In this document: piece after piece, positions 35,430 through 44,406 of the stretch
Layout of the letters: every line of letters begins with the position of its first letter
How positions within the stretch are numbered: the stretch's first letter is position 1
Assembly: GCF_009708035.1 (NCBI RefSeq)
Contig: NZ_WMBQ01000001.1
Coordinates: 868,001 to 932,000 of the forward strand
Direction: 5' to 3'
Source: Hyphomicrobium album
Lineage (GTDB): Bacteria > Pseudomonadota > Alphaproteobacteria > Rhizobiales > Hyphomicrobiaceae
DNA length: 64,000 nucleotides
Position numbers and translations under genes: made by a program
Notes under the pieces: generated by a model
Told to the model about the DNA's origin: nothing
The model's database searches: none
What the model saw: the letters and a program-made list of their open reading frames with translations, nothing else

Positions 35430-37328
35430 ATGAGCGAGCCACGCGACGTCGACCGGCGCACGGCCCTGAAACTCGGCCTCGCCGGCGCCGCCGGTATGGC
35501 CGGCCTCAACGGCTCCTCGCCCGGCGAAGCTTGCGCGCAAACCGCCGGCGCAAGCTCCCAGCGCCGTCCCAACATCCTGTTCCTGCTCGTCGACGAGCAG
35601 CGCTACCCGACCGTCTACGAGAGCGAGGCGCTGAAGGAATTCCGCCGCTCCTATCTGCCGACGCAGACCGCGCTGGCCCAGAAGGGCATCACCTTCAACC
35701 GGCACTACGTCGCCTCCGTCGCCTGCGTGCCGAGCCGTACCTCCCTCTACACCGGCCACTATCCCTCGCTGCACGGCGTGGCCAATACCGACGGCGCCGC
35801 CAAGGCCGCCGAGGACCCGGACATGCACTGGCTGACGCCCGGCTCGGTGCCGACCATCGGCCACTATCTGCGCGCCGCCGGCTATCGCACCTACTGGAAG
35901 GGCAAGTGGCACGTAACCGAAGCCGACCTCAAGGTGCCCGGCACCAGCCAGGTCGTCACCAGCTACGACGCCAACGGCTTTACCGACCCCGCCAAAGAGA
36001 AGGTCTACCTCGAAGCCGACACGCTGGACCCGTTCGGGTTCTCCGGCTGGGTCGGCCCGGAGCCGCACGGCTCGGACCCGCTGCGCTCTGGCTCGTCAGC
36101 GCCGCAAGGCAAGCAGGGGCGCGACCCGGCGATCTCGGCGCAGGTCGTCAAGCTGCTGCAGGATCTCGAGGCGAGCGAAGACCGCACCCCGTGGTTCGTC
36201 ATGGCCTCGTTCACCAACCCGCACGACATCGCGCTGTGGGGTTTCTTCTCCAACATGATGACGCGCGCCCAGAGCAGGTACGACTTCAGCGTACCGGACT
36301 ACGTCCCGCAGGAGCCGTTCGACCAAGATCGGTTCGCCCGCACGCGACTAGAGAAGCTCGACGGCAAGCCTGCATGCCAGAAGTCCTACAAGGACGCCTA
36401 CAGCGCGTTCATGCAGCCGAGCTTCGCCAACGCGCAGTACTACCGCCTCTATTACAAGTTGCACGCCGACGTCGACCGGCACCTCGCCGAGGTGATGCAC
36501 GCACTCGATGCCTCGTCATTCCGTGACGACACCATCGTCATCTTCACCTCCGACCACGGCGACCTGCTCGGCTCGCACGGCGGCATGCACCAGAAGTGGT
36601 ACATGGCCTACGAGGAGGCGCTGCACGTGCCGCTCGTCATCGTGCCTCCGGGTACTGCGCAGGCGCGCGCCGTGTCGATGCCGACCAGTCACATCGATCT
36701 GGCACCGACGATTCTCGGCATCGCCGGCGTCGACGCCGAGGCGGTGCGCAGCGAGATCGCCTCCGGGTTCACCGACCCGCTGCCGCTTGTCGGCCGCGAT
36801 CTGTCGGCCATCGTCCGCGGCGAGGCCGGCGCGGCGAAGGCCGAGCCGATCTACTTCATGACCGACGACGACCCCAGCCGCGGGCTGGACCAGAAGAACT
36901 TCATCGGCATCGCCTACGATTCCGTTGTGCAGCCGAACCATGTCGAAACCGTCATCGCCGAGATCGATGGCGCCGTCTGGAAGTATTCGCGCTACTTCGA
37001 CCACCCGCGCTACTGGAGCGATCCGGGAACCCCGGGCGACGACGGCGTGCAGGACCTCGTCGTGAAGCCGCTGCGGCGCGAGGCCTCCGACGAAGGCACC
37101 GACAAACGGCTCTACCAGCAGCGCATCAAGACCACGCCCGCGGCCGAGGAAGTCGAGATGTACAACGTCACGGCCGACCCGATGGAGCTCGACAATCTCG
37201 CCGGCAATGCGGAGTGGAAGGAGCGCGAGGCGGCACTGCGCCAGCTCCTGGCCGAGCAATGCGCCAAGAAGCGCCTCACCCCGAGCTCGGGCGCAGTGCC
37301 CGGCGAAACCGCTTGCCGCGATGCTTGA
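35430..37328 (+). CDS. Tat-exported sulfatase (alkaline phosphatase superfamily)
   Basis: The product is 632 residues from ATG 35430, with AAGGGGG upstream. The N-terminus DRRTALKLGLAGAAGMAG is a Tat-type signal. The sulfatase signature VACVPSRTSLYTGHYPSLHG gives C-x-P-S-R, with Cys99 the expected formylglycine. Metal-binding parts are FLLVDEQRYP near the start and FTSDHGDLLGSHG later. The family cleaves sulfate esters; the specific substrate is open. A formylglycine-generating enzyme is not in the window. Confidence 0.88.
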   Translation: MSEPRDVDRRTALKLGLAGAAGMAGLNGSSPGEACAQTAGASSQRRPNILFLLVDEQRYPTVYESEALKEFRRSYLPTQTALAQKGITFNRHYVASVACVPSRTSLYTGHYPSLHGVANTDGAAKAAEDPDMHWLTPGSVPTIGHYLRAAGYRTYWKGKWHVTEADLKVPGTSQVVTSYDANGFTDPAKEKVYLEADTLDPFGFSGWVGPEPHGSDPLRSGSSAPQGKQGRDPAISAQVVKLLQDLEASEDRTPWFVMASFTNPHDIALWGFFSNMMTRAQSRYDFSVPDYVPQEPFDQDRFARTRLEKLDGKPACQKSYKDAYSAFMQPSFANAQYYRLYYKLHADVDRHLAEVMHALDASSFRDDTIVIFTSDHGDLLGSHGGMHQKWYMAYEEALHVPLVIVPPGTAQARAVSMPTSHIDLAPTILGIAGVDAEAVRSEIASGFTDPLPLVGRDLSAIVRGEAGAAKAEPIYFMTDDDPSRGLDQKNFIGIAYDSVVQPNHVETVIAEIDGAVWKYSRYFDHPRYWSDPGTPGDDGVQDLVVKPLRREASDEGTDKRLYQQRIKTTPAAEEVEMYNVTADPMELDNLAGNAEWKEREAALRQLLAEQCAKKRLTPSSGAVPGETACRDA

Positions 37329-37526
37329 TGTCGGCTCCCATTTTCGCCGTTGAAGCCGTTCAATTCACGCAAATGCCATATGCTTTATTTGCCGCCCCGG
37401 CTTTAAGTCAGGCCCAATAATTTTCCACCTACGATTTTTGCCCGGTGCGCTAGAGCCGCGCCATCGGACGACCGCAGTGCTACATTCGGCCGGTCGAAAT
37501 TCGACAGCGGCAGGGAAGGTTCTCCG

Positions 37527-37817
37527 ATGGATGTCACCTCACTTATTATCCAAGTCATCAGCGGCGCACTCGGCGGCAATGCCGCCAGCTCCGTCACGAA
37601 GGACACGGGCCTCGGCACGCTCGGCAACACCATCGCAGGCGCCCTCGGCGGCGGCGTTGGCGGCCAAATCCTCGGCTCCCTGCTTGGTCTCGGCGGCACC
37701 GCCGCGGCGTCCGGCCTCGACATCGGCACCATCGTGTCGGCGTTCCTGACCGGTGGCGTCTCCGGCGGCCTCACCGCGCTGGTGGTCGGCTTAATCAAGT
37801 CGAAGCTCAGCGCCTGA
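37527..37817 (+). CDS. Small glycine-rich hydrophobic protein
   Basis: The product is 96 residues. It is almost wholly Gly, Ala and Leu, with repeated small-residue patterns (TIAGALGGGVGGQILGSLLG, FLTGGVSGGLTALVVGLIK) that could form two or three membrane-embedded helices. A GAAGG site precedes the ATG. No family is recognised. Similar Gly-rich short proteins are often lipid- or membrane-associated. Confidence 0.55.
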   Translation: MDVTSLIIQVISGALGGNAASSVTKDTGLGTLGNTIAGALGGGVGGQILGSLLGLGGTAAASGLDIGTIVSAFLTGGVSGGLTALVVGLIKSKLSA

Positions 37818-37916
37818 CCTGGGTAAGCCGTCGGTTGCCTGCTCTTTGCAAGACACGCGCGGCACCCTGGCTGTAAGGTGCCGCGCTGAAAGTCGTGCAG
37901 GGGCACCGAACGGCTC

Positions 37917-38630
37917 ATGAACCCGATCAGGATGATCAAGCGCGCCGTCAATCGGCTGCGCAGCGAAGCGCGCGTCAACGGCATCGTGCTGCCCATCGAC
38001 CGCAGCGTGCTGTCGCCGCGCATGGAGTTGACGCTCGCCGCCGGACGCTACGAGCGGCGCGAGCGGGCACTGTCGGCGCGCATCATCCGCCCGGGCGACG
38101 TCGTGCTCGAGCTCGGCGCCGGCCTCGGCTTCCTTAGCTCCTACCTGCGCAAGTTCACGGGTGCCGGAAAGATCGTCTGCGTCGAGGCCAATCCGAACCT
38201 CATTCCCTACATCAGCCGCGTGCATGCCCTGAACGGCATCGACGGCATCGAGCTGCTCAACGGCGTGGTCGTGCCGCGTGCCGACGGCGCGGCGTCTATT
38301 CCGTTTTATTGCCGGCGCGACTTCTGGGCGAGCTCGCTCGACCCTTCGTCGCCGTTCGAATCCGTCGTCAGCGTCGGCGTGTTGAGCTTCCCCGACATTC
38401 TCGATCGCCACCGGCCCGACGTGCTGGTCATGGATATCGAGGGTGGCGAGCTCGAGTTGCTCACCGCGGCGAGCGCCGGTTCGATCCGCGCCGCCGTGAT
38501 CGAGACGCATCCCGGCCACTACGGTCCGGACGGCCTGCGCGCCATCGAGGCCAATTTCGCGCGGCTCGGCTTCGTCGAGGACGCGGCCGGCAGGGACCGC
38601 GACGTCCGCACTTTTGTGCGCCCCCGCTGA
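37917..38630 (+). CDS. FkbM-family SAM-dependent methyltransferase
   Basis: The product is 237 residues. Motif I is VVLELGAGLGFLSSYLRKF. A post-I acidic site is seen in KIVCVEANPNLIPYISR, and VLVMDIEGGELELL is the FkbM-type D-I-E-G motif. The family methylates sugars and small molecules or glycans. It is 100 bp after the Gly-rich gene and not part of an obvious glycan cluster. Confidence 0.88.
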   Translation: MNPIRMIKRAVNRLRSEARVNGIVLPIDRSVLSPRMELTLAAGRYERRERALSARIIRPGDVVLELGAGLGFLSSYLRKFTGAGKIVCVEANPNLIPYISRVHALNGIDGIELLNGVVVPRADGAASIPFYCRRDFWASSLDPSSPFESVVSVGVLSFPDILDRHRPDVLVMDIEGGELELLTAASAGSIRAAVIETHPGHYGPDGLRAIEANFARLGFVEDAAGRDRDVRTFVRPR

Positions 38631-38801
38631 GGGCTAGCCGGCCGCCCGTTAACCGTGTGCCGGATAATTCGCGGCGCGCTACAGCCAAAACGGGCGTAGC
38701 ATAGGGTGCCCCTCGGTCCTGCCCGTCCCGATCGATGGGGCATGAGGGCGTCTGCTACAGGGCTCGGGACGTCCTCGCAATTCGCTCGCACTGCATCTTA
38801 G

Positions 38802-41141
38802 TTAGAACCGCCCGCGCACCGTCACGCCGACGAGACGCTCATCGCCGACGGTTGCTTCATCGGCGTTGAAGCCGAGGGCCGTTACGTACTGCGCGTCGAA
38901 CACGTTTTTGGCGAACACCGTCAGCGTGTAGTGCTCCCACTCCCAGCCGGTGCGCACGTCGACCGTCGTGTAGCCATCGACGAACCGCAGCGGCGAGTTT
39001 TGCAGGTCGCCGCCGCTGTAGTAGCCGTCTGTGTGGCGCATGTTGGCGCCGGCGAACCAGCCGGAGCGGTCTTGGTACATACCGCCCGCCGCGACGGTGT
39101 AGGCCGGAGCATCGGGAAACTCATTGCCGCTGTAATTTTCCGTCGGCCCGACGAAGTTGTCGAACTCCGTACGCATCAGGCCCAGCGAGGCGTAGAGCTG
39201 CAGCGGCGCGACGGGGCGCCAGCGTGTCTCGATCTCGGCGCCGTAGGCGTGCGAGTTCTCGGCATTGAGGATGTAGCTCAGGGGGAAGCCCAGGCCGGTA
39301 CCAGCGCCGGTGAAGTCGAGCTCCTCGTCGAACGCCACCTGTTGATCCTTATAGTCGTAGTAGAATGCATTGCCATTGAGTGACAGCGTCTTGTTGAGCC
39401 AGGTAGACCGGTAGGACACCTCGTAGGCGTCGAGGTACTCGGGTTTCACAGTATTGAACTGGTCGGTCAGAAGTCGGTGCTCGGTGAACCCGTTGCGATA
39501 ACCCTTATTGTACGTGGCGCCGATCGTCTGATCGTCCGTCAGGTCGTATGTCAACCCGAGCCTCGGCAGCGCCTCGGTGAACTCATTCGAGAAACTTCCG
39601 TCTAGAGGCCGATAGTCGGGGCCTAGGAATATACTTGGAGCAAATGCATTGAAGAGAACCTGACCAGTCGTCGTGCTTGAGACCTCGTCGCGCAGCAGTC
39701 GGCCGCCGCCGATGACAACGAATTTATCCCAGAACCGGTAATGCAGATCGGCGTAGGCCGCCATGCTCTCGGTCTTGGCGTCGAGTATAAGATCCTGAAC
39801 CGGTAGAGCTGGCAGAAAGCCACCCGAGACGGCGGCATAGTCAAAGCTGTCTAGGGTGTCGTTCTTGGACTTGAACGATCCGTAGAACAGGCCAACCACG
39901 CCGGACAGGCCGTTGCCGCGGCTCTCGATCTCGAGCCGCAGATCTTGGGTAAAATCGCCTCCGACGCGCGTCACGTCGCGCGCATAGAGCGATCCCGCCG
40001 CCGAGCCGATGTCCGTTTCCGTGTCGGCGTACGCGGTGACGGAACGCAGCGTCATTCCCGGGGCGAAGCTATACCCGATGTCGGAAATGAAATTGTTGGT
40101 AAGCGTCGAGCGGAAGTCCACGAAGTCGGTCAGGCCGCTGACGTCCAGGACGCGATCGAAGAACGGCGGGGATACTGAGGTCACTGCCGGCGTGTCATCG
40201 ACGCGTGAGATCGTGAATAGCGCGCTCAGCCCCGGGATTGCGTCCGGCTCCAGCAAAAGCTTGCCGCGTATGGTGCGCAGCACGTCGTCGTCGAGCTTGT
40301 CATTCTCTGGATTGGTGTAAGTGATGCCGTGGTCGCGCTGGTAGGACTGGCCGGAAATGCGCAGCGCAGACTGCCCGACAACGATGGGCGCATTGAACAC
40401 GAAGCCGCCGCTCTTCAGATCGAAATCGCCGGCCGTGCCCTCGACGATCGCCTCCCACTTGTAGGTCGGATCGTGGGTCTTGATGAACACCGCGCCGGCC
40501 AGCGAATTGCGCGCCTGCAGCGCCGACTGCGGCCCGCGCAGCACCTCGACCTGCTCGACGTCCCACAGCCCGCGGGCACCGCGCCGCGTTGCCTCGGGGT
40601 TCTGCGTCGCGCCGTCGATCACCACCGAAATTAGCGGGGCGGCCGAAGGATTCTGGTTCTGCGTCAGGCCCTCCGAGTTGAGACCGCGGATGACGATGCC
40701 CGAATTGCCGCGCGAGCCTTCCGGCGCGCTGACGTTCGCCTGCGTGTTGAGCGCTTCCTGCAGATCCTGGATCTGCTCCTCGCGGATCTGCTGCCCGGTC
40801 ACGATCCCGATGCTTGTCGTCGTCGCCTGGAAGGAGCGGACCAGCTTCTCGCCTTCGACGGCGATGCCGGGCAGCGCCGTCTCGACTGGCGCCGGCGAGG
40901 CCGCTGCGGCCTGCGTCGCATTGGACTTGATCGCCTGCTTCTGCTTGTTGCGCTTGGCCGGTGCGGCCTCGGTCTCGACGTCGAGCTGCGGCAGCGCGAC
41001 GGTATCGGTAGCCGGCGTTTCCGCGGGGGGTGCGGCCTGCTGCGCGGCCGACGGCGGCGGGTCCTGGGCGTAGCTAGGCACGGCGGCAAGGATGAAAGCC
41101 ATCGCCGGCGCAGCCGCCAGCGCGAAACGCACGCAACGCAT
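38802..41141 (-). CDS. TonB-dependent outer-membrane receptor
   Basis: The product is 779 residues. ATG 41141 has TTGGAG upstream and gives a signal peptide (FALAAAPAMAFILAAVPSYAQ). A low-complexity Pro/Ala region follows, then the plug domain with LVRSFQATTTSIGIVTGQQI, GIVIRGLNSEG and VEVLRGPQSALQARNSLAGA. The barrel runs to the C-terminal VTVRGRF, ending in Phe. Substrate cannot be deduced; no siderophore or vitamin gene is adjacent. Confidence 0.93.
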   Translation of the reverse strand: MRCVRFALAAAPAMAFILAAVPSYAQDPPPSAAQQAAPPAETPATDTVALPQLDVETEAAPAKRNKQKQAIKSNATQAAAASPAPVETALPGIAVEGEKLVRSFQATTTSIGIVTGQQIREEQIQDLQEALNTQANVSAPEGSRGNSGIVIRGLNSEGLTQNQNPSAAPLISVVIDGATQNPEATRRGARGLWDVEQVEVLRGPQSALQARNSLAGAVFIKTHDPTYKWEAIVEGTAGDFDLKSGGFVFNAPIVVGQSALRISGQSYQRDHGITYTNPENDKLDDDVLRTIRGKLLLEPDAIPGLSALFTISRVDDTPAVTSVSPPFFDRVLDVSGLTDFVDFRSTLTNNFISDIGYSFAPGMTLRSVTAYADTETDIGSAAGSLYARDVTRVGGDFTQDLRLEIESRGNGLSGVVGLFYGSFKSKNDTLDSFDYAAVSGGFLPALPVQDLILDAKTESMAAYADLHYRFWDKFVVIGGGRLLRDEVSSTTTGQVLFNAFAPSIFLGPDYRPLDGSFSNEFTEALPRLGLTYDLTDDQTIGATYNKGYRNGFTEHRLLTDQFNTVKPEYLDAYEVSYRSTWLNKTLSLNGNAFYYDYKDQQVAFDEELDFTGAGTGLGFPLSYILNAENSHAYGAEIETRWRPVAPLQLYASLGLMRTEFDNFVGPTENYSGNEFPDAPAYTVAAGGMYQDRSGWFAGANMRHTDGYYSGGDLQNSPLRFVDGYTTVDVRTGWEWEHYTLTVFAKNVFDAQYVTALGFNADEATVGDERLVGVTVRGRF

Positions 41142-41591
41142 ACAGTACTCCAACGCAAGCACACTTGCAGCGGAGAGGTGTCAGTGCTGGAGCGCTTCGG
41201 ACGAACTCATCGGCATGCGGATTCCGCACGCCGCCGACGTCGGGCGTACCAGCTCGCTTGGCGCCTCCGAGCTGTCTTTTGAATTGTTTACTACCCGCGT
41301 AATGAATCCTAGTGCGGCGAGGCCACACCCCATCGAGGATCGACCGGTTCGGTCATTGACGGGGCGAAGCGCCTGCGCATCGAGATCGCCTGGCGGCGGT
41401 CCCCCGGCGTGATGGTCGCACCTGGCGCACAATCGCGTGAGGCAAACGTGTGCGTTGACGCCGGCTTCGTGATTGGCATGTGAGCGCGCCGACGCCCACC
41501 TTGATAGGCAGCGACGGCACTGCGCCGTCCAACTTTGCCAATCAACGCACCCTCAATCCCAAGCGACGGTGCCCTAGGGAGAAATACAGAC
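41142..41591. other. Intergenic stretch without a supported gene
   Basis: This region separates the divergent TonB receptor and PepSY-like gene. It includes a short AT-rich patch (TTTTGAATTGTTTACTACC near 41276-41294) that could be a promoter for the receptor. Open frames present are short and lack motifs. Confidence 0.4.
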
Positions 41592-41867
41592 ATGCTTCGT
41601 ACGCTCATCATCACCGCAGCCCTTGCCGCCCCGCTGGCGTTGCCCGCCACGGCCGAGGCGCCGCAGAACCCCGCCGCCGCCACCGAGCACAAGCTGAAAG
41701 GGAACCTGTTCAACGAGCAGCAGGCCCGCGAGCATCTTTCGCGCCTCGGCTACACCGGCATCTCGGATCTCAGCAAGGACGAGAACGGCACGTGGCGCGG
41801 CACCGCGCACAAGGACGGCAAGCTGCTGCAGGTTGCCGTGGGTGTGAAGGGCGGCCCGACCCAATAG
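41592..41867 (+). CDS. Small secreted PepSY-like protein
   Basis: The product is 91 residues with a signal peptide (LIITAALAAPLALPATAEA, residues 4-22). The mature part NEQQAREHLSRLGYTGISDL plus DENGTWRGTAHKDGK resembles a single PepSY unit, a periplasmic domain of unknown ligand often seen in inhibitors or sensors. It is followed by a good terminator, so it is a one-gene unit. Confidence 0.7.
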   Translation: MLRTLIITAALAAPLALPATAEAPQNPAAATEHKLKGNLFNEQQAREHLSRLGYTGISDLSKDENGTWRGTAHKDGKLLQVAVGVKGGPTQ

Positions 41868-41888
41868 CCCTCGCATCCGCGCTTGCAG

Positions 41889-41925
41889 CGGCGCCCGTGG
41901 CGACACGGGCGCCGTCTGCGTTTTT
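41889..41925 (+). terminator. Rho-independent terminator after the PepSY-like gene
   Basis: CGGCGCCCGTG and CACGGGCGCCG form a perfect 11-bp stem around a GCGA tetraloop. A TCTGCGTTTTT tract follows. It starts about 20 bp after the stop codon of the 41592 gene. Confidence 0.8.
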
Positions 41926-41966
41926 CGGGCTAAACTATGCGCGAACCCGCAACCCGATGCCGCGGA

Positions 41967-42401
41967 TCAGCGGCCGCCTTGGAAGTAATGTTCGAGCTGC
42001 TCGATGGTGAATTTCTGATCGTCGATAATGCATTTGACCATATCGCCGATCGAGACGATGCCGACGACTTTCTTGTGTTCGAGAACCGGCAAATGGCGCA
42101 CGGTTCTCTCGGTCATGACGGCCATGCACTCCTCGACCGTCTGGTCGAGACGTGCGCAGATCACTCTCGTCGACATGATCTCGCAGACCGTCGTCGACGG
42201 CGATGTCCGCCCTTTCAAGACGATCTTTCGGGCGTAGTCCCGCTCGGTGATGATGCCGACGAGATTCTCACCATCCAGCACGACCAGTGCCCCGACGTCG
42301 TGTTCGGCCATCATCGCGAGCGCATCGCGGACGGAAGCGTCCGGCCGAATGTGGTGAACGCCGTGGCCCTTTTCATTCAGTACATGTCGAACCGTGGGCA
42401 T
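41967..42401 (-). CDS. Two-CBS-domain protein
   Basis: The product is 144 residues made of two CBS repeats: DASVRDALAMMAEHDVGALV and TVEECMAVMTERTVRHLPVL, each followed by the strand-turn-strand DGENLVGIITERD or KKVVGIVSIGDM. CBS pairs bind adenosine nucleotides (AMP, ATP, SAM or c-di-AMP). I chose ATG 42401; another in-frame Met lies at 42425. It is 27 bp downstream of the kinase-BON gene, so it is likely its operon partner. Confidence 0.88.
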   Translation of the reverse strand: MPTVRHVLNEKGHGVHHIRPDASVRDALAMMAEHDVGALVVLDGENLVGIITERDYARKIVLKGRTSPSTTVCEIMSTRVICARLDQTVEECMAVMTERTVRHLPVLEHKKVVGIVSIGDMVKCIIDDQKFTIEQLEHYFQGGR

Positions 42402-42428
42402 TGGAAAATCAGCCCATCCGACCAACTT

Positions 42429-43259
42429 TCAATGTGCATGCGGCACGAAGGCAACGTGGCTTATTCTGCTTTCGACGCGCCTGACACCGGCGACGCCATG
42501 CAGCAGACGAACGGCGTCAACGATCAACTTCTCATCTGTCGTCGCCCCCGTCAGAGTCACCGTGCCGGCGGATACATGCGCCTCGAAACCAAGATGGAGT
42601 GAGTCGGACCCGAACCGATCGTCGATGGCGTCATGGACCCTCGCCAGTATCAATTCGTCCTTCAGTGCGCCGCGGGATTGCTCGGTCTCCTCGAACGCAG
42701 GGCTCTCTGCCAGGCGGACGATCTGCGCGACACAGTCTTCGACCGGGACGCGAGCGGTATTGAGGACGATGGAGTAGAGATGGGAATCTTCCCAGTCTAT
42801 CCCGAACAGCCTCTGTATCGTGCCGTTGTGGGCGGCATCGCTGCACTCGATCGCGTGACGCGCCGAGGCGGCCTCTTTGAGCCCGCGCCGCTGCATCAAG
42901 AGCTTTTCGCGAAAGGGCATCGGCGCGCAGATCCGCACGCATAGAACCTGCGGAATGGACTTCAAAATATGGGTCGCGCCCCAGCCCCTGATCACCACGT
43001 TCCCTCTGGCGGCGAGCTCCAGGATTTCTTGCGCCGTGCACCGCGACATCCTCTGGCGGTCCAGCTTCCACCGCTCCAGAAGCGACGCCTCACCCTCCAG
43101 TATCCGGTGAACCGCCCCTTCGCTCATGCCGGGGCGTTCGGCGATTTCGTGCTCGACAATCTCATGATGGATGATGGAAAGGCCCAGTCGCTCAGCCACG
43201 CCCGTGGCGACTTCACTTCCGCGGGTGGCCATCTCGCGCGTCATTGCAATGACGGTCAT
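42429..43259 (-). CDS. Cytidylate-kinase-like protein fused to a C-terminal BON domain
   Basis: The product is 276 residues. Residues 1-200 resemble the cytidylate-kinase-like (Cytidylate_kin2) family. That includes VIAMTREMATRGSEVATGVA at the start, where a P-loop-like element is expected but is poorly conserved, and NVVIRGWGATHILKSIPQVL. Residues 205-270 form a BON-type domain (RVHDAIDDRFG, VSAGTVTLTGATTDEKLIV, AGVRRVESRI). BON domains bind lipid or membrane surfaces. It lies upstream of the CBS gene and downstream of the YbaK gene. Enzymatic activity is uncertain. Confidence 0.75.
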   Translation of the reverse strand: MTVIAMTREMATRGSEVATGVAERLGLSIIHHEIVEHEIAERPGMSEGAVHRILEGEASLLERWKLDRQRMSRCTAQEILELAARGNVVIRGWGATHILKSIPQVLCVRICAPMPFREKLLMQRRGLKEAASARHAIECSDAAHNGTIQRLFGIDWEDSHLYSIVLNTARVPVEDCVAQIVRLAESPAFEETEQSRGALKDELILARVHDAIDDRFGSDSLHLGFEAHVSAGTVTLTGATTDEKLIVDAVRLLHGVAGVRRVESRISHVAFVPHAH

Positions 43260-43354
43260 GGCGTACTCCTATGCGCGGCAACGACGGCACGACCAAACCC
43301 GAGCCCCACGATCCGCGCCAACCCAACCCACGCCCGGCGACGATCCCCGTTGCC

Positions 43355-43828
43355 TCAATGGCTGGGGTTGGCGACAGCGGCGTGCGGAACGTTGGCCGTC
43401 AGACGGTGAAAATCGCGGCCGGTCACATGCACCAGCGTACGATGGTCGCCGCCCTCGAAATAGATATCGGCGAGGCCCTCGAGGCGATCGTCCATCACCG
43501 CCGGCAGCCCATAGGCGCCGGCGACGGGAGGCACGCATCCAGACTCGCAGTCGGCAAATGTCGCAGCCACTTCCTCTTCCGTCGCCAATCCGACGGGCTG
43601 CTTCAGCCATCGCCCAACTTCGTTCAGTTGCACCTCGCATGAGGCGGGCACGATGGCGAGAAGGTAGCCGTCCTTGCGGCTGATCAGAACGCCTTTGGCG
43701 AGGTTGGCCTCGGGGATTGAGTTGATGTGGGCCGTTGCCAACGAGGTTTTGGTTGGATCGTGGGTTATGACGTCATAGCCCACGGCCCGGCTGTGGAGAT
43801 ATCGCTGGAGCGAAGTCGCGAGACCCAT
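43355..43828 (-). CDS. YbaK/ProX-type aminoacyl-tRNA deacylase
   Basis: The product is 157 residues. The YbaK fold is seen in GYDVITHDPTKTSLATAHI, ANLAKGVLISRKDGYLLAIV (with the key Lys in the AKGVL motif) and DCESGCVPPVAGAYGLPAVM. The family hydrolyses mischarged tRNA. I chose ATG 43828. It shares strand with the kinase-BON gene 95 bp downstream, but a functional link is not clear. An alternative role is as a stand-alone regulator. Confidence 0.82.
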   Translation of the reverse strand: MGLATSLQRYLHSRAVGYDVITHDPTKTSLATAHINSIPEANLAKGVLISRKDGYLLAIVPASCEVQLNEVGRWLKQPVGLATEEEVAATFADCESGCVPPVAGAYGLPAVMDDRLEGLADIYFEGGDHRTLVHVTGRDFHRLTANVPHAAVANPSH

Positions 43829-44406
43829 GGCATGCCTCTCTTCCAGCCGGCGCACGGCCGGCCGCTATCACTGGCGGAAAGAGACTGCGGCATCGCTTGC
43901 CGGCAAGGTGGGCGGTCAACCCAAAGGCAGGGAAGAAGCGACCTTGCCCGCCGAGGCGAAGGGACGATCTCAATCACCGCCCAACGCTGCGTAATACTCT
44001 AATCTAAGTCCTCGCGAAGCGCCTCGCAATGACTTACCGAGGATGAGATTCTGTCGGAGGTCGGAGACCACCAAAACGCAGGAGCTGGAGCCCCCGACGC
44101 CCGAACACCTTTGCCAGGGCGCCAGACTGGCGCGCGCCTGCCGTCTGGGCCGATCATTGAGGACACCGCGAACGATGTTGCCGTCGAACGGATAATTCGA
44201 GATCAAGCCCAACGCCTGCGCCGCCCCGGATGGCGCGGAGCAAGGACTGGCCTTTCGACTGGTGCGGGCTCGCATGCAGCACCCGATTTGCACCGACCGC
44301 TTTTTAGGGATCGATACACTTTAATATAGAATTCACGGGCGGAGATACGTCGCTTGTAAAAATATAGGCTGTACACAAACTGGATGGTGGGTTCCCGGAC
44401 GCACAA
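43829..44406. other. Intergenic region of 578 bp, no supported gene
   Basis: No open frame here shows a motif or credible start. The part 44300-44400 is AT-rich (TTTAATATAGAATTCACG and AAAAATATAGGCTG) and probably holds the promoter of the GGDEF gene. Some short palindromic pieces occur, but nothing resembles a tRNA or a known small RNA. Confidence 0.4.
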
